In this document: positions 43,229 to 54,607 of the stretch, one piece after another
Layout: the number at the start of each line of letters is the position of its first letter
Numbering within the stretch: the stretch's first letter is position 1
NCBI GenBank assembly: GCA_964059195.1
Contig: CAXKWD010000006.1
Span: forward strand, 14,004,530 to 14,068,529
Direction of reading: 5' to 3'
Source of the DNA: Ectobius pallidus
Lineage: Eukaryota; Arthropoda; Insecta; Blattodea; Ectobiidae
DNA: 64,000 nt
Position numbers and translations under genes: made by a program
Notes under the pieces: generated by a model
The model's database searches: none
What the model saw: only the letters and a program-made list of their open reading frames with translations
What the model was told of the DNA's origin: nothing

Positions 43229-46217
43229 TGTAACGACGCAAATAGCGACGTGCATAATCAACGATAGGAGACCATTCCTAAACAAAGGAAGGGTTGGGGG
43301 ACCGCAACTAATCGATATTGAACATTTTTATGATTATCGATACTGCCCTGAATTTTATTTGAATTACAGAAAAGGAGAGGTGCGCATGCGTCGACGGTGA
43401 ATCGACGAGGGAGACGTGCGGAACCTAAAAGACGGTTAGTAGTACGTGCCTGACCACGAGACAGAGAAGTCGAAAAGGCAGAAGGGAGAAGACGAGATTG
43501 GGATGGGTAACAGCGGTAGAGGCGTTCTGGCATAATGGTGTGTCAGACTTTCATCAAAAGGAAATTCTGGTTGTGAACTTCCTTGACACGGCTATATGGA
43601 GATAGTCATTAATCAGAAGAATACACCAAGTCGGCCAGTACGAGACACCGCTACAGCGAACATCAGCTGTGAGAGTGAGTCGTGACTGCTCGCTCTGAAT
43701 AAGAGCAGATATGGACATCAGGAAGTAATGGAAGACAACTCAGGATCGGAGGATAAGTTGGACATCACTGGTTGAGTATAGTCGTCTAGACTTTTTTTTT
43801 TCTTATTGTTTGGGGAGTGAGAAAATTGAGATATCCTTTTTTTTTAAGGATGGTTTCTAAGTCATGTATGGCGATTAGACACCGTATGGAATAATAGAAT
43901 AGAATAGAATAGAAACCTAGAAGTGAGAATTCTAGAAGTAAAGTGATGAAATCCAGTAATCCAACTATTTTCTATTTCTGGTCTAAATTAATTATAAAAG
44001 AGCAGTCTAGAGCCTAACAACTGAATGCCAAAGATATATCTCTTCACTTTAAGTTTTTTTGGGTAATTGTCCCACGAATGAATACATAGCTAGGGGCAAT
44101 TGGTGATGCTCATATAAACTTTGTTATTTTTGAGACAGGACGCGAGGGGAGTAAGGAAGAAAGGTAATTAAGGGGCATGCTTAGTACTTCTTACGAGGGC
44201 CTCTCCCTCTTGGGTTTCTTTCAGGTGACGGGTGACTATCTACAAATAGATTTCATGCTGGCCTGTAATGTTAAGTTATGTTTTTTTTATAGAGATTTAT
44301 CTACAAGCGAAGGTGTATGGAACATGGTAGAGGGGGATAAGAAGTGGAAAGATTGAAGGGCAAAAGAAGGCCTACGAGTGGTAGTGCATTAGGTGTGTAC
44401 CATTGGAAAATTTACATGTTAGGGTAGAAGTAGAAGTCACTAAAGGGGTTATAGAGAAGCTTACTAATCTGGGCGTGAATTAGTTTCAGTTAGAATTCTA
44501 GGGAATTTAGAGACAAAAGAAGATTGGGTGCCCATGCTAAAGAGTAGTAACGTAAGAAGTAGGAAAACTAGAATAACCACCGAGTGAATTAAATCAATGG
44601 TATAAGCTGAAGGGAACTCTACTTAAAGAAAGAAAGGGGTTAAAAGATAATAGCTGATGACTGGTCAGGTTAGAAAGAGGAGAGTGAGAAATTGCGAGTA
44701 GTGTACTGATGATAAGTAGTTTATTAGCAAGTACTAGAGATTGTAAGGGTGAGGTGAGGGAACGCCGGAAGTATCCCGAATCAAACAGATAAAATCTGGT
44801 AGTAGGCAAGGCCTATACCAGTAACATATAAAGAAAAGAAATTTATGAGAGATTGTGAAAGCCATCGATGTTGGAGGCGAACAACGGCCCCACGTGCCTC
44901 TAGGAGAGAGTGTCAGGGACCTCTGACGTCGATTTACAAAATTGTATTTTTGTTTGCGGCCCATTAATATTTTCCCGGTTGCAGGAGAGGAGTCAGATTG
45001 TTTGTAACTCAAGATCTAGACGTCGCTCCTGTATCGGTGGTCTATCGCCACAGTCACTCTGTGGGTATAGGCCTAAACTTCTATTTCTTTCTTCATGAGA
45101 CTGTCTTTTCTATCTATCTTTAAATACAATTCTTCATGGACTAAGCTGACAAATAGACTAATATAGGAGACATAGGTGGGATTATTGAGTGTAATCTGTA
45201 GAGTAAGGACTGGATTATGAATTGAAAACCTTTATTTATTCAAGAAAAAAAAAACCCAGTATAATATATATATTGAACTATCCTGAAGTTGCAAATGTAA
45301 ATGACTACACAAGTCAGTAGTAAATTAGAAGAATAATACAAGACGTTCTAGTAGATACCTGAAAAACAAAGAAAGAAAATTAAAGTAATTAATTAAGGAT
45401 TTGTTATTGTTGAACAGAGAACGTACTTATATAGTTAAAATTGGGTATACTAACCTTGAATAATCAAATATTATCCTACCAATACAAGTGTTGAATGGTT
45501 AATGTAGTGTAAATGTAATTTATTGTATATAAGATTGTTATTGTTGAAAAAAGAAAGAAAATAATATATTAAATAAATTATGGTTATTGTTATGCAAAGT
45601 AAATTAACGTGAAGTTCAGATTTTTGACCCTTATCCTTGTAATGGTTTGAGAGTAGCTGGTTTTTGTGCTAAGTTACATACTTTGGTAGTGAGTATTGAA
45701 AAAAGGAGAAAAAGAAGAAGCAGAATAAAAAAAAAAAACGAAAGGTAAATCCGAACCCAACTCCCGTCTCCACTGTTAATTTAAAAGCTAGTCGAGGGGC
45801 ATGTAGGTACATAGCCTGTGTATCTATAATTTAATTTGTGTCTGGGCTGATACATAACAAAAAGAAAAGAGGAAGCGTATTGATGATGGCGCCCGTTAAT
45901 ATAAATTTTCATCAATATTATCAAGACTGGGTAAATTGTTAAAAGAGAGAGGAAGTAGACTGAGAGTAGGAAGTTTGCAATCACCCGGTGTCAAAGGTAG
46001 TTGTACTGAACGTTGGAATGTGGACTATGCAGGCAGTGTTATGATGACACGACAGGTGCATGAGTGACCTTGTTTTGTGGGAGTTCAGTAAACTTATATA
46101 CTACGATTAAGAATAATCACATATTAGTCGTCACAGATTTTGGCGAAGAATTTTGGCGAAGATTTAATCCAAGAAGTTAAGGAACTTTATAGCATAAAGT
46201 AAGAAAAGCCCGTCACA
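43229..46217 (+). repeat. 3' LTR, 2,989 bp
   Basis: Same borders and sequence as the 5' LTR apart from the two differences noted there (C at 43308 and one extra T near 43800). It is followed by AAAC, the second copy of the target duplication. Confidence 0.95.
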
Positions 46218-46588
46218 AAACCTGAAAAAAACTATTTCACCTAACGGAAAACCTAAAACAGTGTTTTTAAAAACCTAAAAATCCGGTTCCTAATTATAAT
46301 GAATTATGAACACTTGGCGGAGATTCTCAAATAAAAATGACTGTCTGTTGTCTGAAAGGAACGATTTGTAGGCCTACTTGGAAAAGCTCATCTCTACCTC
46401 CACTGAAACATGATCTTAAAATTGCCAAAAAAAATTACCCATCTCTTGAAAATGACGAAAAATGCTAAATACTCTGAATTTAAAAAAAAATGCAAAAACA
46501 CATTGCCCTTATTTAATCAATTATTTCATGATACACATTTATATGTCATAACCTTCATATAAAAAAGATGCAAAATCGTCATTACGTA

Positions 46589-46655
46589 GTGAGGCATTTG
46601 TTCTGGGTGAAACCTAACCTATAGTATAGAGAGGATTCTTTAAAGTCTGTTGCTC

Positions 46656-46672
<17 letters not shown>
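46589..46672 (+). repeat. 84-bp direct repeat, right of nested composite
   Basis: GTGAGGCATTTGTTCTGGGT, then GAGAGGATTCTTTAAAGTCT and a TTATTATT tail; partner of 33801-33882. It is followed by a (TTA)n tract to about 46697. Confidence 0.75.
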
Positions 46673-46698
<26 letters not shown>

Positions 46699-46756
46699 TG
46701 TTACCTATTGTTACCATCAGTTGGAAGTTTGTCAATAAAATAACTTAAAATTACAT

Positions 46757-47418
46757 TAAAGATTAGGATTATTGAAAGGCTGTTCAGATATTGGTTATAT
46801 TGATAAAGATGTTAAAGATTAGGATTATTGAAAGGCTTTTCAGATATTGGTTATATTGATAAAGATGTTAAAGATTAGGATTATTGAAAGGCTGTTCAGA
46901 TATTGGCTATATTGATAAACATGCTAATGTTTAGGATTATTGAAAGGCTGTTCAGATTTTGGCTATATTGATAAAGATGTTAAAGATTAGGATTATTGAA
47001 AGACTGTTCAGATATTGGTTATATTGATAAGTATGTTAAGATTAGGATTATTGAAAGGCTGTTCAGATATTGGTTATATTGATAAATATGTTAAGATTAG
47101 GATTATTGAAAGGCTGTTCAGATATTGGTTATATTGATAAATATGTTAAAGATTAGGATTATTGAAAGGCTGTTCAGATATTGGTTATATTGATAAATAT
47201 GTTAAAGATTAGGATTATTGAAAGGCTGTTCAGATATTGGCTATATTGATAAAGATGTTAAAGATTAGGATTATTGAAAGGCTGTTCAGATATTGGCTAT
47301 ATTGATGAAGATGTTAAAGATTAGGATTATGGAAAGGCTGTTCAGATATTGGCTATATTGATAAAGATTAGGATTACTGAAATGCTTTTCAGATATTGGC
47401 TGTATTGATAAAGATGTC
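46757..47418. repeat. 56-bp tandem repeat, about 12 copies
   Basis: Unit AAAGATTAGGATTATTGAAA, GGCTGTTCAGATATTGGTTA, TATTGATAAAGATGTT, repeated with few changes. Some units lose one A (ATGTTAAGATT), and the last two are shortened. It lies 60 bp beyond the composite. Confidence 0.92.
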
Positions 47419-47814
47419 AATTGGATTTGGAAGGGAGGCCTCATGCTTGTCTGTCACATGGTGGCGGCTGTCAATGAGGTCACTCGTGCAGGATGATGCT
47501 ATTACGGCTCGTTGTTATGTTACAATTTGCTGGCAAGGATGTAAAGTATTTGTCTATTTTAATGGCAACTTTGCTTGTTGCTCCCACTTAAGTTTCGTAC
47601 TTAAAGGAAGTCTCTTATTTTTCTCTCTGCAATATAGAGCAATTTCTTAAATCCACAGTTTGTGTGGAGCCCTGCGGATATTATTCTTAAGAAAGTCGTT
47701 TTATATTTTGTGTTAGAACTGTTCATATCATATTTCTCCTGTATAACGCCAAGGTCCGAAAAGTAAAATCCTTAGTTGGTGGGGAAACCTGTGTTCTTGT
47801 TTTAATTAAAACTG
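47419..47814. other. unassigned sequence
   Basis: An 84-codon plus-strand frame (47396-47650) starts in the array and shows no known motif; no gene is called. Confidence 0.4.
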
Positions 47815-48119
47815 AACTCCGTGGCGCTACATCCCTGAAGGGACCAGGTATACCACTCGACCGCTGCGTCATCTTACCGTGGCAAATGGCTGGATTGGGG
47901 GCATGTGGTCAGCATGCCGACGCCCCCGGCCATTAATAGCGGTTTCCGTGACCGGAGCCGCTACTTCTCTATTATGTAGCTCCTAAGTTTGAATCACGAG
48001 GTTGAGTGCACTCTGTTCCAGACCTCCCTAGCTCAGAAAAATCCGAGGAGGTACCGGGAATCGAACCCGGGCCTGCGGATCTGTAGTCAGCGACGCTAAC
48101 CACGAGACCACGCAGACGG
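47815..48119 (-). mobile_element. tRNA-derived SINE, minus strand
   Basis: Reading the minus strand, the head has GTCTCGTGGTTAGCGTCGCT, B-box GGGTTCGATTCCCGG, and then the same body as the 23047 copy (AAGTAGCGGCTCCGGTCACG, GCATGCTGACCACATGCCCC, CCTTCAGGGATGTAGCGCCA). Full-length by comparison. No clear target duplication was found. Confidence 0.85.
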
Positions 48120-48638
48120 TCTTTAAGTAGCCTACTTAAAACAGCAAGTTTTCTTATTTAAGTTCACTTGTATGGTGTACCTTAAATTTGACATATTTAA
48201 TAATTTGTTCATTTTAACTGTAATTTTATAAAATATAATGCAAATTAACTTATTACAAAACTTTACATAAAAGTAGAAAGTTATTTTAATATCCTTATAC
48301 TAAGAGACGATTAAAATAGTCACTTAGCTATAGTGATGTAAGCAGTTTCTTGTTGGTAACAACTTCAAACAATAATTTCCTACCAATTACCATTCCAAAA
48401 GTTTGGTAAATATCCAGATAGAACGAGAGAGACATTTTTGCGATGTGCCGAGAACGCACGATCCGCGCGGGGGCCTGAAAGCAAGTCGTCGGCCGGTAAA
48501 TGCTCATGTACATATCCCCTTAATTCAAGCGCACGGACTTCTCAATTAGGCCTATACTTACATAATTTATATTATTACCAGTGCATTTTGTGAAATGCTG
48601 ACATTTCCTATATCAGTGTAGGCCTATACGAGTATGAG

Positions 48639-48812
48639 TTCTTCCGCAAGCCCTTCTTAATGAATCGATCTGGAGCTTAACTCGGAGATCTATTAAAAAA
48701 ATAACTTCTTTTCGGCATGGGCCTATCATAATTGCAGTTATTACTGATTACAAAGCATTCTGGCACTTTTTTATGTCAGTTTACCTGATTTTATTTACAA
48801 TAAATTTGAACC
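48639..48812 (+). repeat. dispersed repeat G, copy 1
   Basis: From CTTCCGCAAGCCCTTCTTAA through CTGGAGCTTAACTCGGAGAT and AAAGCATTCTGGCACTTTTT to GTCAGTTTACCTGATTTTAT. The same blocks occur in the same order at 62462-62625. Confidence 0.75.
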
Positions 48813-48952
48813 CGATAGAGAAATCAAATTATTGATACATATAGGTTCATTTTCCATATTTTAAAAACATTGTGTTGTTTATAATTCGTTATTTGTCTTA
48901 TATAAATATAGTAACGTGCTTGTACAGTGTCCGGTAACAGGTGGTCATATGT

Positions 48953-49037
48953 CATCATCATCACCACCACCACCACCACTACAAGGATCAGGCGATAGGT
49001 TAGGTTAGGTTAGGTTGGGTTAGGTTAGGTTAGGTTA
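48953..49037 (+). repeat. ATC/ACC microsatellite and interstitial TTAGG repeat
   Basis: CATCATCATCACC changes to CACCACCACCACCACTACAA; then from 48996 comes TAGGTTAGGTTAGGTTAGGT, one variant GGTTGGGTTA, and three more units, 42 bp or about eight TTAGG units. TTAGG is the ancestral insect telomere repeat. The run is short and interstitial, not a chromosome end. Confidence 0.85.
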
Positions 49038-49589
49038 CAAAACATTAACCCAACGCGTCCTAGGTCGTTCGACATCTCGTCGTCCTTATAATTCTTTGTA
49101 AGAAATGGTTAGACATATTATATAAACAACTAAAATATATTTGCGTATAAAAATTAATTTTCCTTAGAGAAATAATAAGTCGTTTCCACTGTGAAATTTG
49201 TCCAGAAAATAAGCTTGTCGACGAGAAAAGTTGGAATAGCTTAAGACGTTAGAAACAATAGTATTGTTACACGCAATTCATGAGATCCTTTGTATTGATT
49301 GAGAGACATTAAAGTAAGTGTATGTAAATAACATCCTCCGTAATCTGCTTCCGTACCTTATCGACGATGTTTTAATAACTGTTCTGCAATTAAGAATGTA
49401 CTCTCGTTTTCGTATGACCCACAATCAGCTTTATGGTTTCCGCCTATTTTCCAAACAGCATTAATATTATATCTTGTTTAGATGGCAGCATGAATTGGAC
49501 TTCTTGTGTGTAATATGCGTTATTCACAGCGAGATAAATACATGCTGGAATTACTTTGAAATTTAAGTGCAAAGATACCGCTCTGCCTT
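49038..49589. other. unassigned sequence
   Basis: No recognised feature; one 70-codon minus frame (49444-49656) runs into repeat D. Confidence 0.4.
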
Positions 49590-50474
49590 CTGTTTCATAG
49601 AACTTTTCCACTAATATTGTTAGCAAATACATAATAATATTAGTCTTCTGTTTCATAAGAATACTTCCTAATAATATTAGTTATGAGTTCATGGCCCAAA
49701 TGATTAGTAAATATTGCTAATATTGATCGCCGGCATGGTCTTGTGGTCAGCGTCGCTGACTACGGATCCGTCGACCCGGGTTCGATCCCCGGTACCTCTT
49801 TGGATTTTTCTGCGGTAGGAAGGTCTGGTAGGGGTGCACTCAGCCTCGTGATTCAAATTGAGGAGCCTATAGGTAACGCAGCGGTCGGGTGCTAGGCCTT
49901 GTCCCTTCAGGGATGTCGCGCCACGGAGTTTTATTGCTAATATTATTACCAAACCGTTTCATAGACTGATATTATTTGGTGTTTTTCTATAAGTGTATTT
50001 GGGCTAATAAGTTATTCTCTAACCCATGTAATTCAGATTTCATGATCTTAAAGTTGTGAATCACTCTGATTTAATTATCAATTTAGAAAAAGCTTACATA
50101 TGTTATCAAAGGAATTTTTGTCATAACAAGTTTTTAGGATTTGAGGTTAGATTTTAGTACATAAGCCTACTGCTATCTTGAATAAGTGCCTGGCAGATTT
50201 ATTAATTTCTTAGAGCTAGTTATCATTTGCTACATTTATGATGGTATATGTAGGCAGTTCTGCTTTGAAATAGTATCGACAAAAAGACTAAGAAGGGAAA
50301 AAACACAAACAACAATCCAGAAATAACGTCTAAGTCAGTCATATTAGTGAAGAGATTTTATGACTAGTGTTCATATCTCTATGAAACAGGATTTTGATAA
50401 CTAATAAATAATATTATGAGTTTTAATATTATTATTATTAAGAATATTAGTAAGTTCTATGAAACAGGGCCCTG
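49590..50474 (-). mobile_element. dispersed inverted-repeat element D, copy 2
   Basis: Edges CTGTTTCATAGAACTTTTCC and TAAGTTCTATGAAACAGGGC then CCTG are inverted repeats. The interior matches 2466-3510 in reverse (TAGTACATAAGCCTACTGCT, TTGAATAAGTGCCTGGCAGA, GCAGTTCTGCTTTGAAATAG). It is interrupted by the SINE at 49725-49932. Confidence 0.65.
49725..49932 (+). mobile_element. SINE with internal deletion, in element D
   Basis: Head CGCCGGCATGGTCTTGTGGT and GGGTTCGATCCCCGG, then GGGGTGCACTCAGCCTCGTG and CCTTCAGGGATGTCGCGCCA. Compared with the 23047 copy it lacks about 110 bp of body between GAGGAGC and AACGCAGCGGTCGGGT. Target duplication ATTGCTAATATT is at 49713-49724 and 49933-49944. The 82-codon minus frame across it is spurious. 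Confidence 0.88.
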
Positions 50475-53167
50475 TTTACTGTTAGTCACATTAAATAAGA
50501 ATACTTGAAATAATAAAGGAAAATTCCAGTTAGGAACTTTTTTGGTGCAGTAACTTATAAATTTTAATAATCGTCTCTTCAGTTTTTTCTCCAACATTAA
50601 TTTATGAAATTCCATCTTAACTAAACAAAGAAAAATTCCATACAGTACAGTGCTACAGTATTTTTTTTTATTTCTTTTTGATTTGATTGGGTCCTTTGGA
50701 AAGAGACTTAGTAGTTGGAAAGTTGCAATGGCTGCAGCAACAACATCACATTCATAATTATTTCGATTAATGGTTATGAGTTCGAAAGAAGAAGAAACGT
50801 CCTATTGCTTCTTGTAGCTGAACAAGTCAAACCAGTTTCTATGGTAATAATGATGGTTTATGCTCCTCATTCTTATAATTATTATTTGCTTCGTATTATA
50901 TCTAAATAAGTTTTGCCCCAGTGGTTCATTGCAATCCAAGAATTAATATACGTCTGGTTCGATTCTTTTAAATTGCATATATATTATATTGCATATACTA
51001 TAATGTCTGTTATTATGGTAGACCTCTTATTTTTCCATGGCCATGAACTGGATGGTTAAAGATTGTAATAGTTGAAAATGATGTCGAAATATGTACCGTG
51101 CATGTATATATGTACGTACGTTGTAATATCTAATTCGAGTAGACATATTCGTATGATGATGCGGGGATAATTATAGGAAAGGAAATGGTCCGCCCCCCTT
51201 CTCCGCCGCCGCTTCCTCCTCCATCCCTTCTCCTCGTAGCCGAAGAAAGATTCCGCTACATTTGTACATAAGCTCATGGTTCATAAAGCACAACAAATAT
51301 CTGCTATTGGAAGGATGTCGGCAGCCTCGTTAAAACGACGCGACGCGACGGTCTGGTTGGGAATGAATATTATGGAATACCCAACATTCCAACACAACAT
51401 AACGATTACACTTTATAGTTGCTCTTCTCTACTGCGCTCTTTTGAAGGTAATACAACTTTTGTGTCTGATAAATCTAGTAAAAAATAAGGACAACAAATA
51501 TTAGGGAGAATGCCGTACGATTTAAACCCCGGTACTTAGAGTTTCCAATGTCTTTCAGAATAACTATAATAAAAAACAAGAGTACGTCGAATTTTAACAT
51601 AAAGCTGTTGATTATAGCTGCGCTGGTAAGGCCTACAAAACACAAAGGGCATTAAAATATGAAATAAAATTTTAGAGGCTAGCATTAATTTTTTCTGATC
51701 TCTCTCTCCCTTTCGCTCTATGCACATTTTCAACACAATTGCAATCTGCTATTATTTTTATCTAATGCAATAACTTGAAATAACATAAAAGCCGGGTTGG
51801 GTTTTGATGACTTAACATTTAGGCTTTATCAGTACCTTTATAGGCAGGGGGTTTGTGTGCCTAAAGCCTAGCGTATTATATTTTCGAATCTCTGCTGCTG
51901 CAAGCAATGAGTTGCACATTGAGTTTTGTGTTGAAATCACGGCATTGTTCCTACATGACCGTGGTTATTACTTGGATGCAGCAGTATGCTTATTGCAGTC
52001 GGATTAATGACAATAATATACATGGCTGAATAGTTGAATGGGACATCTAAACCCTATCTATACAATGTATACAACGAAATATTGCTGTTGTTTCATGACC
52101 CACCCCGCTGTGTCCGAATTGAAACATTTCGGTGAATGTGTGTATCGAGTTTGGTGGATGGACAGTGTTGGCAGTGGGCAGGCACTTTATACACGCGCCT
52201 AGGGGGATAAAATAGAATACACCCATTGATTTGAAATCCGCTGCTGTTGGTTTCAGCGATAGTTATGATGAGCAACCAGAGTGTCAGCCTCGCTACTGTA
52301 TAATAACTGCACCATCAAAAGTCCGCGTGTCATTATGTTTGCAGTGGATTTATTTGCTACTGCTGCACAGGGGGTTGAGCAAATCTCTTCCCCTATCATA
52401 AACCTTATACAAGGTGCTCTTAATGCCATGCAAAGATGTGTCAGCTTGACCAAATTGCTTAATTACACACATCTCTATTCTAATCCTTTCTCTTGTTGTT
52501 AGCGGTCTCACAGAATTCTGAGCAACTGCTTTTATTTCCCGACAAACAAGGAAACCGCTTTAAAAACTCTCTTACGATTATTACACAAAATGTCTTTTAA
52601 TATTTCCACAGGGTTCCTTCTTAGGATTTTTTTTTACTTCAAGTTGACCGGTGACCAACTCAAGAAACACCCGGTGTTTTCTGTTAGCAATATCGCCTGC
52701 TGTATGAGCGAAGGCTATAACGCCACCTCACACCCCCACCACCTGTATAACAAAACAGTATTTTAACGTTGGTCCGAAAATGCCCCCTTTTGTTTTCGAA
52801 ACTAGCCAGGATAGGGGTCTACCCCCGGCAATAACCCATATCCCCGGCATTGTGCACAGTAGAACCACCAGTTTAAAACAAACCTCTCCCCCCCCCCCCA
52901 TCATCCTACCCACTCCACATGTGTTTGTTAGCCTGTCTCTTTTATTCTCGCCAGTGAAACGTTTTTGATTCAAAATGAAACGAACGACGAATGACGAGAG
53001 AGCGAGAGAGAGACCGTCATTAGAATGTGCCGATATCACATTGGACCAAGTTACATTCAGGGTTATAACAGTTGAGTTGAGCTTGTCGTGCAATGACCGT
53101 GCAGTCATATTGGAACAACAATACAAGCCAACTCGTATAGTCTGGTCAGGTCTGTAAGATGATACCT
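50475..53167. other. 2.7 kb without recognised genes
   Basis: Short open frames on both strands, the longest 152 codons at 52728-53186 (minus), overlapped by two plus-strand frames. None shows a known motif. 51190-51230 is a C-rich stretch (CCGCCCCCCTTCTCCGCCGC). A host exon cannot be excluded, but nothing supports one. Confidence 0.35.
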
Positions 53168-53590
53168 GGCGAAATTGTCCCTGCAATCAACTCCTTGAAA
53201 TATTCTTGATACTTGTTGAATTTCTGGTTTAATAAAATATTTTATCTTGAATTTCGAACGTCTTCCACTGAAAGGCTAATTTCTGAAGTTTACCTGGTCA
53301 ACTTGAAGTATTAATTTCTTCAAATTGTCCCTGCAAAGAAAGAAAGTGGAAAATATTCTTGATACTTGTTGAATTTCTGTTTCATTCAAATATTATATTT
53401 TGAATTTTAGATCGTCTTCCACTAAAAGGTAAGAATTCATTTCTTCAAATTGTCCATGCAATCTACTCCTTGAAGGAAAGTGGAAAATATTCCTGATACT
53501 TGTTGAATTTCTGGTTTAATTCAAATATTATTTCTTGAATTTTTTATCCTCTTCCACTTCAAGTTTCGTATTGTAGGCTAATTCTTGAAG
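53168..53590. repeat. about 130-bp tandem repeat, three copies
   Basis: Three units each with AAATTGTCCCTGCAATC, TTCTTGATACTTGTTGAATT, TCTGGTTTAATTCAAATATT and TCTTCCACT. Copies differ by small insertions and about 10 percent substitutions. Confidence 0.8.
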
Positions 53591-54454
53591 TTTTTTTTCA
53601 ATACAGATTTCCCTGTGAATGAATTCCATGATCATCTTGTTGAATTCCTTGTTAGTTTCAAATCATTTTGTATTTTGTACTGTGTAAGTACGACAACTTT
53701 GGTGCTTCATATTTTAATGGCAGATGAGGATTTTCGAAGTATCTTTACTATGCATTATCCTCAGTTCATGTAAAATGTGAGGATTTCCGTGCATGTGTTA
53801 GGATTGCCAGCTGTTCTACCGAAATTGTCTTTCTCTGTTTCAATCTTAGTGCACACTGATGATTTTATTTGATGATTGCCTTTAAAAATATATACATTTT
53901 GAAAGCAGTTCTATACTTTGGCTGTAAATTTATTACAAACACTGTCCCTGATTGTGTGGAAGATAATCGGATCTTCCAATTCTTTCGATTAAAAAAAATA
54001 GTGTGTAATTCGGGCCGTTGTTCTTCGTACTATAGAAGCTTAATAAAATGTTGAATTTTTGTTTTAGTGTTTGATAAATAATAGGTAGGGATTTCACAGC
54101 GTAGCCTACAGGTGAGGTCATTCAACAAGAACGTTAAGAGATAGACATTCTTGTATTCATGTAACTGAAGAAATATTAAGTAATCGATTTAACTTATTTT
54201 CTTTGTACTTGACACTGAATTCCATTTTCATAGGACAACTATAATCGTAAAATTTGGCAGTCATGATCACATATCCAGCTGCCGTAAGCGTGGAAAATTT
54301 GTTCTAGCTAGCCTTTAAGTATGAAAGAACTGGACGGATAGCCTTGGCGTCATTCACATCTACCACAGTCTGGACTCTAGATCAGGCCTGTCGAGCAGTA
54401 ACTCCGAAGGTGTGAAGTCCCTTCGTTGCGCAACCTCACTACAGTATTTTTCAA
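53591..54454. other. unassigned sequence
   Basis: Three short open frames without recognisable motifs; no repeat boundary. Confidence 0.35.
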
Positions 54455-54607
54455 ATGAGAAGCGGTTTCCTTCACCGCCAATCACGTGTACAAGCTCACG
54501 AAGTGCCGCTAGCAGTAAGAGTCTTCCCTCCGTCTCGCCGTCTCTGATTGGACCGCGTATCTAAGCAGGAGAAGGAAAAACTGTTTGTCATCTGCAAAAC
54601 ACTGTAA
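54455..54607 (-). repeat. dispersed repeat F, inverted copy
   Basis: Reverse complement of 4995-5155: CCTTCACCGCCAATCACGTG, then CCTCCGTCTCGCCGTCTCTG, then TTTGTCATCTGCAAAACACT. Confidence 0.7.

Larger units (their letters stand above)
35145..46217 (+). mobile_element. complete Ty3/gypsy LTR retrotransposon, 11,073 bp
   Basis: Order: 5' LTR, leader with putative primer-binding site, gag, in-frame TGA, pol (protease, reverse transcriptase, RNase H, integrase), polypurine tract, 3' LTR. The RT-before-integrase order places it in Ty3/gypsy (Metaviridae). The 4-bp target duplication AAAC is at 35141-35144 and 46218-46221. No third frame follows pol: only 112 bp separate pol from the 3' LTR, so there is no envelope gene. 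Both frames are intact and the LTRs are almost identical, which indicates a recent insertion that may be able to transpose. The element lies inside MITE B, itself inside repeat A. Confidence 0.95.
34276..46292. mobile_element. hAT-like element B, split by the LTR retrotransposon; TSD ATTATAAT
   Basis: Inverted ends TAGGGACCGGATCCTTAGGT and CCTAAAAATCCGGTTCCTA; exact 8-bp ATTATAAT at 34268-34275 and 46293-46300. The empty site is supported by repeat A copy 1 (CTGAATTAAAATGAACTATG near 12630). The element proper is 34276-35144 plus 46222-46292, about 0.94 kb. The word ACCTAAA clusters near both ends (34390-34460, 46222-46285). Open frames at 34459-34773 on both strands show no transposase motif. 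Confidence 0.85.
33883..46588 (+). repeat. dispersed repeat A, copy 2, split by nested insertions
   Basis: The left part 33883-34275 (TAGGGCAAGACATTTACTGA, then AATTTACCATTATTACTTAT, then AATAAACCTGA) and the right part 46301-46588 (GAATTATGAACACTTGGCGG, GACTGTCTGTTGTCTGAAAG, CCCATCTCTTGAAAATGA) join into one copy matching 11595-12900 once 34276-46300 is removed. This copy lacks the MITE at 11761-12407, confirming that one as a separate insertion. Confidence 0.75.

Noticed and set aside
51180..51488. GC-rich stretch as promoter or first exon
   Set aside because: Composition alone; no recognisable core promoter or protein.
52728..53186. 152-codon minus-strand frame
   Set aside because: No recognisable domain, glycine-rich low-complexity part from a C run, overlapping frames on the other strand; no sign of a gene.
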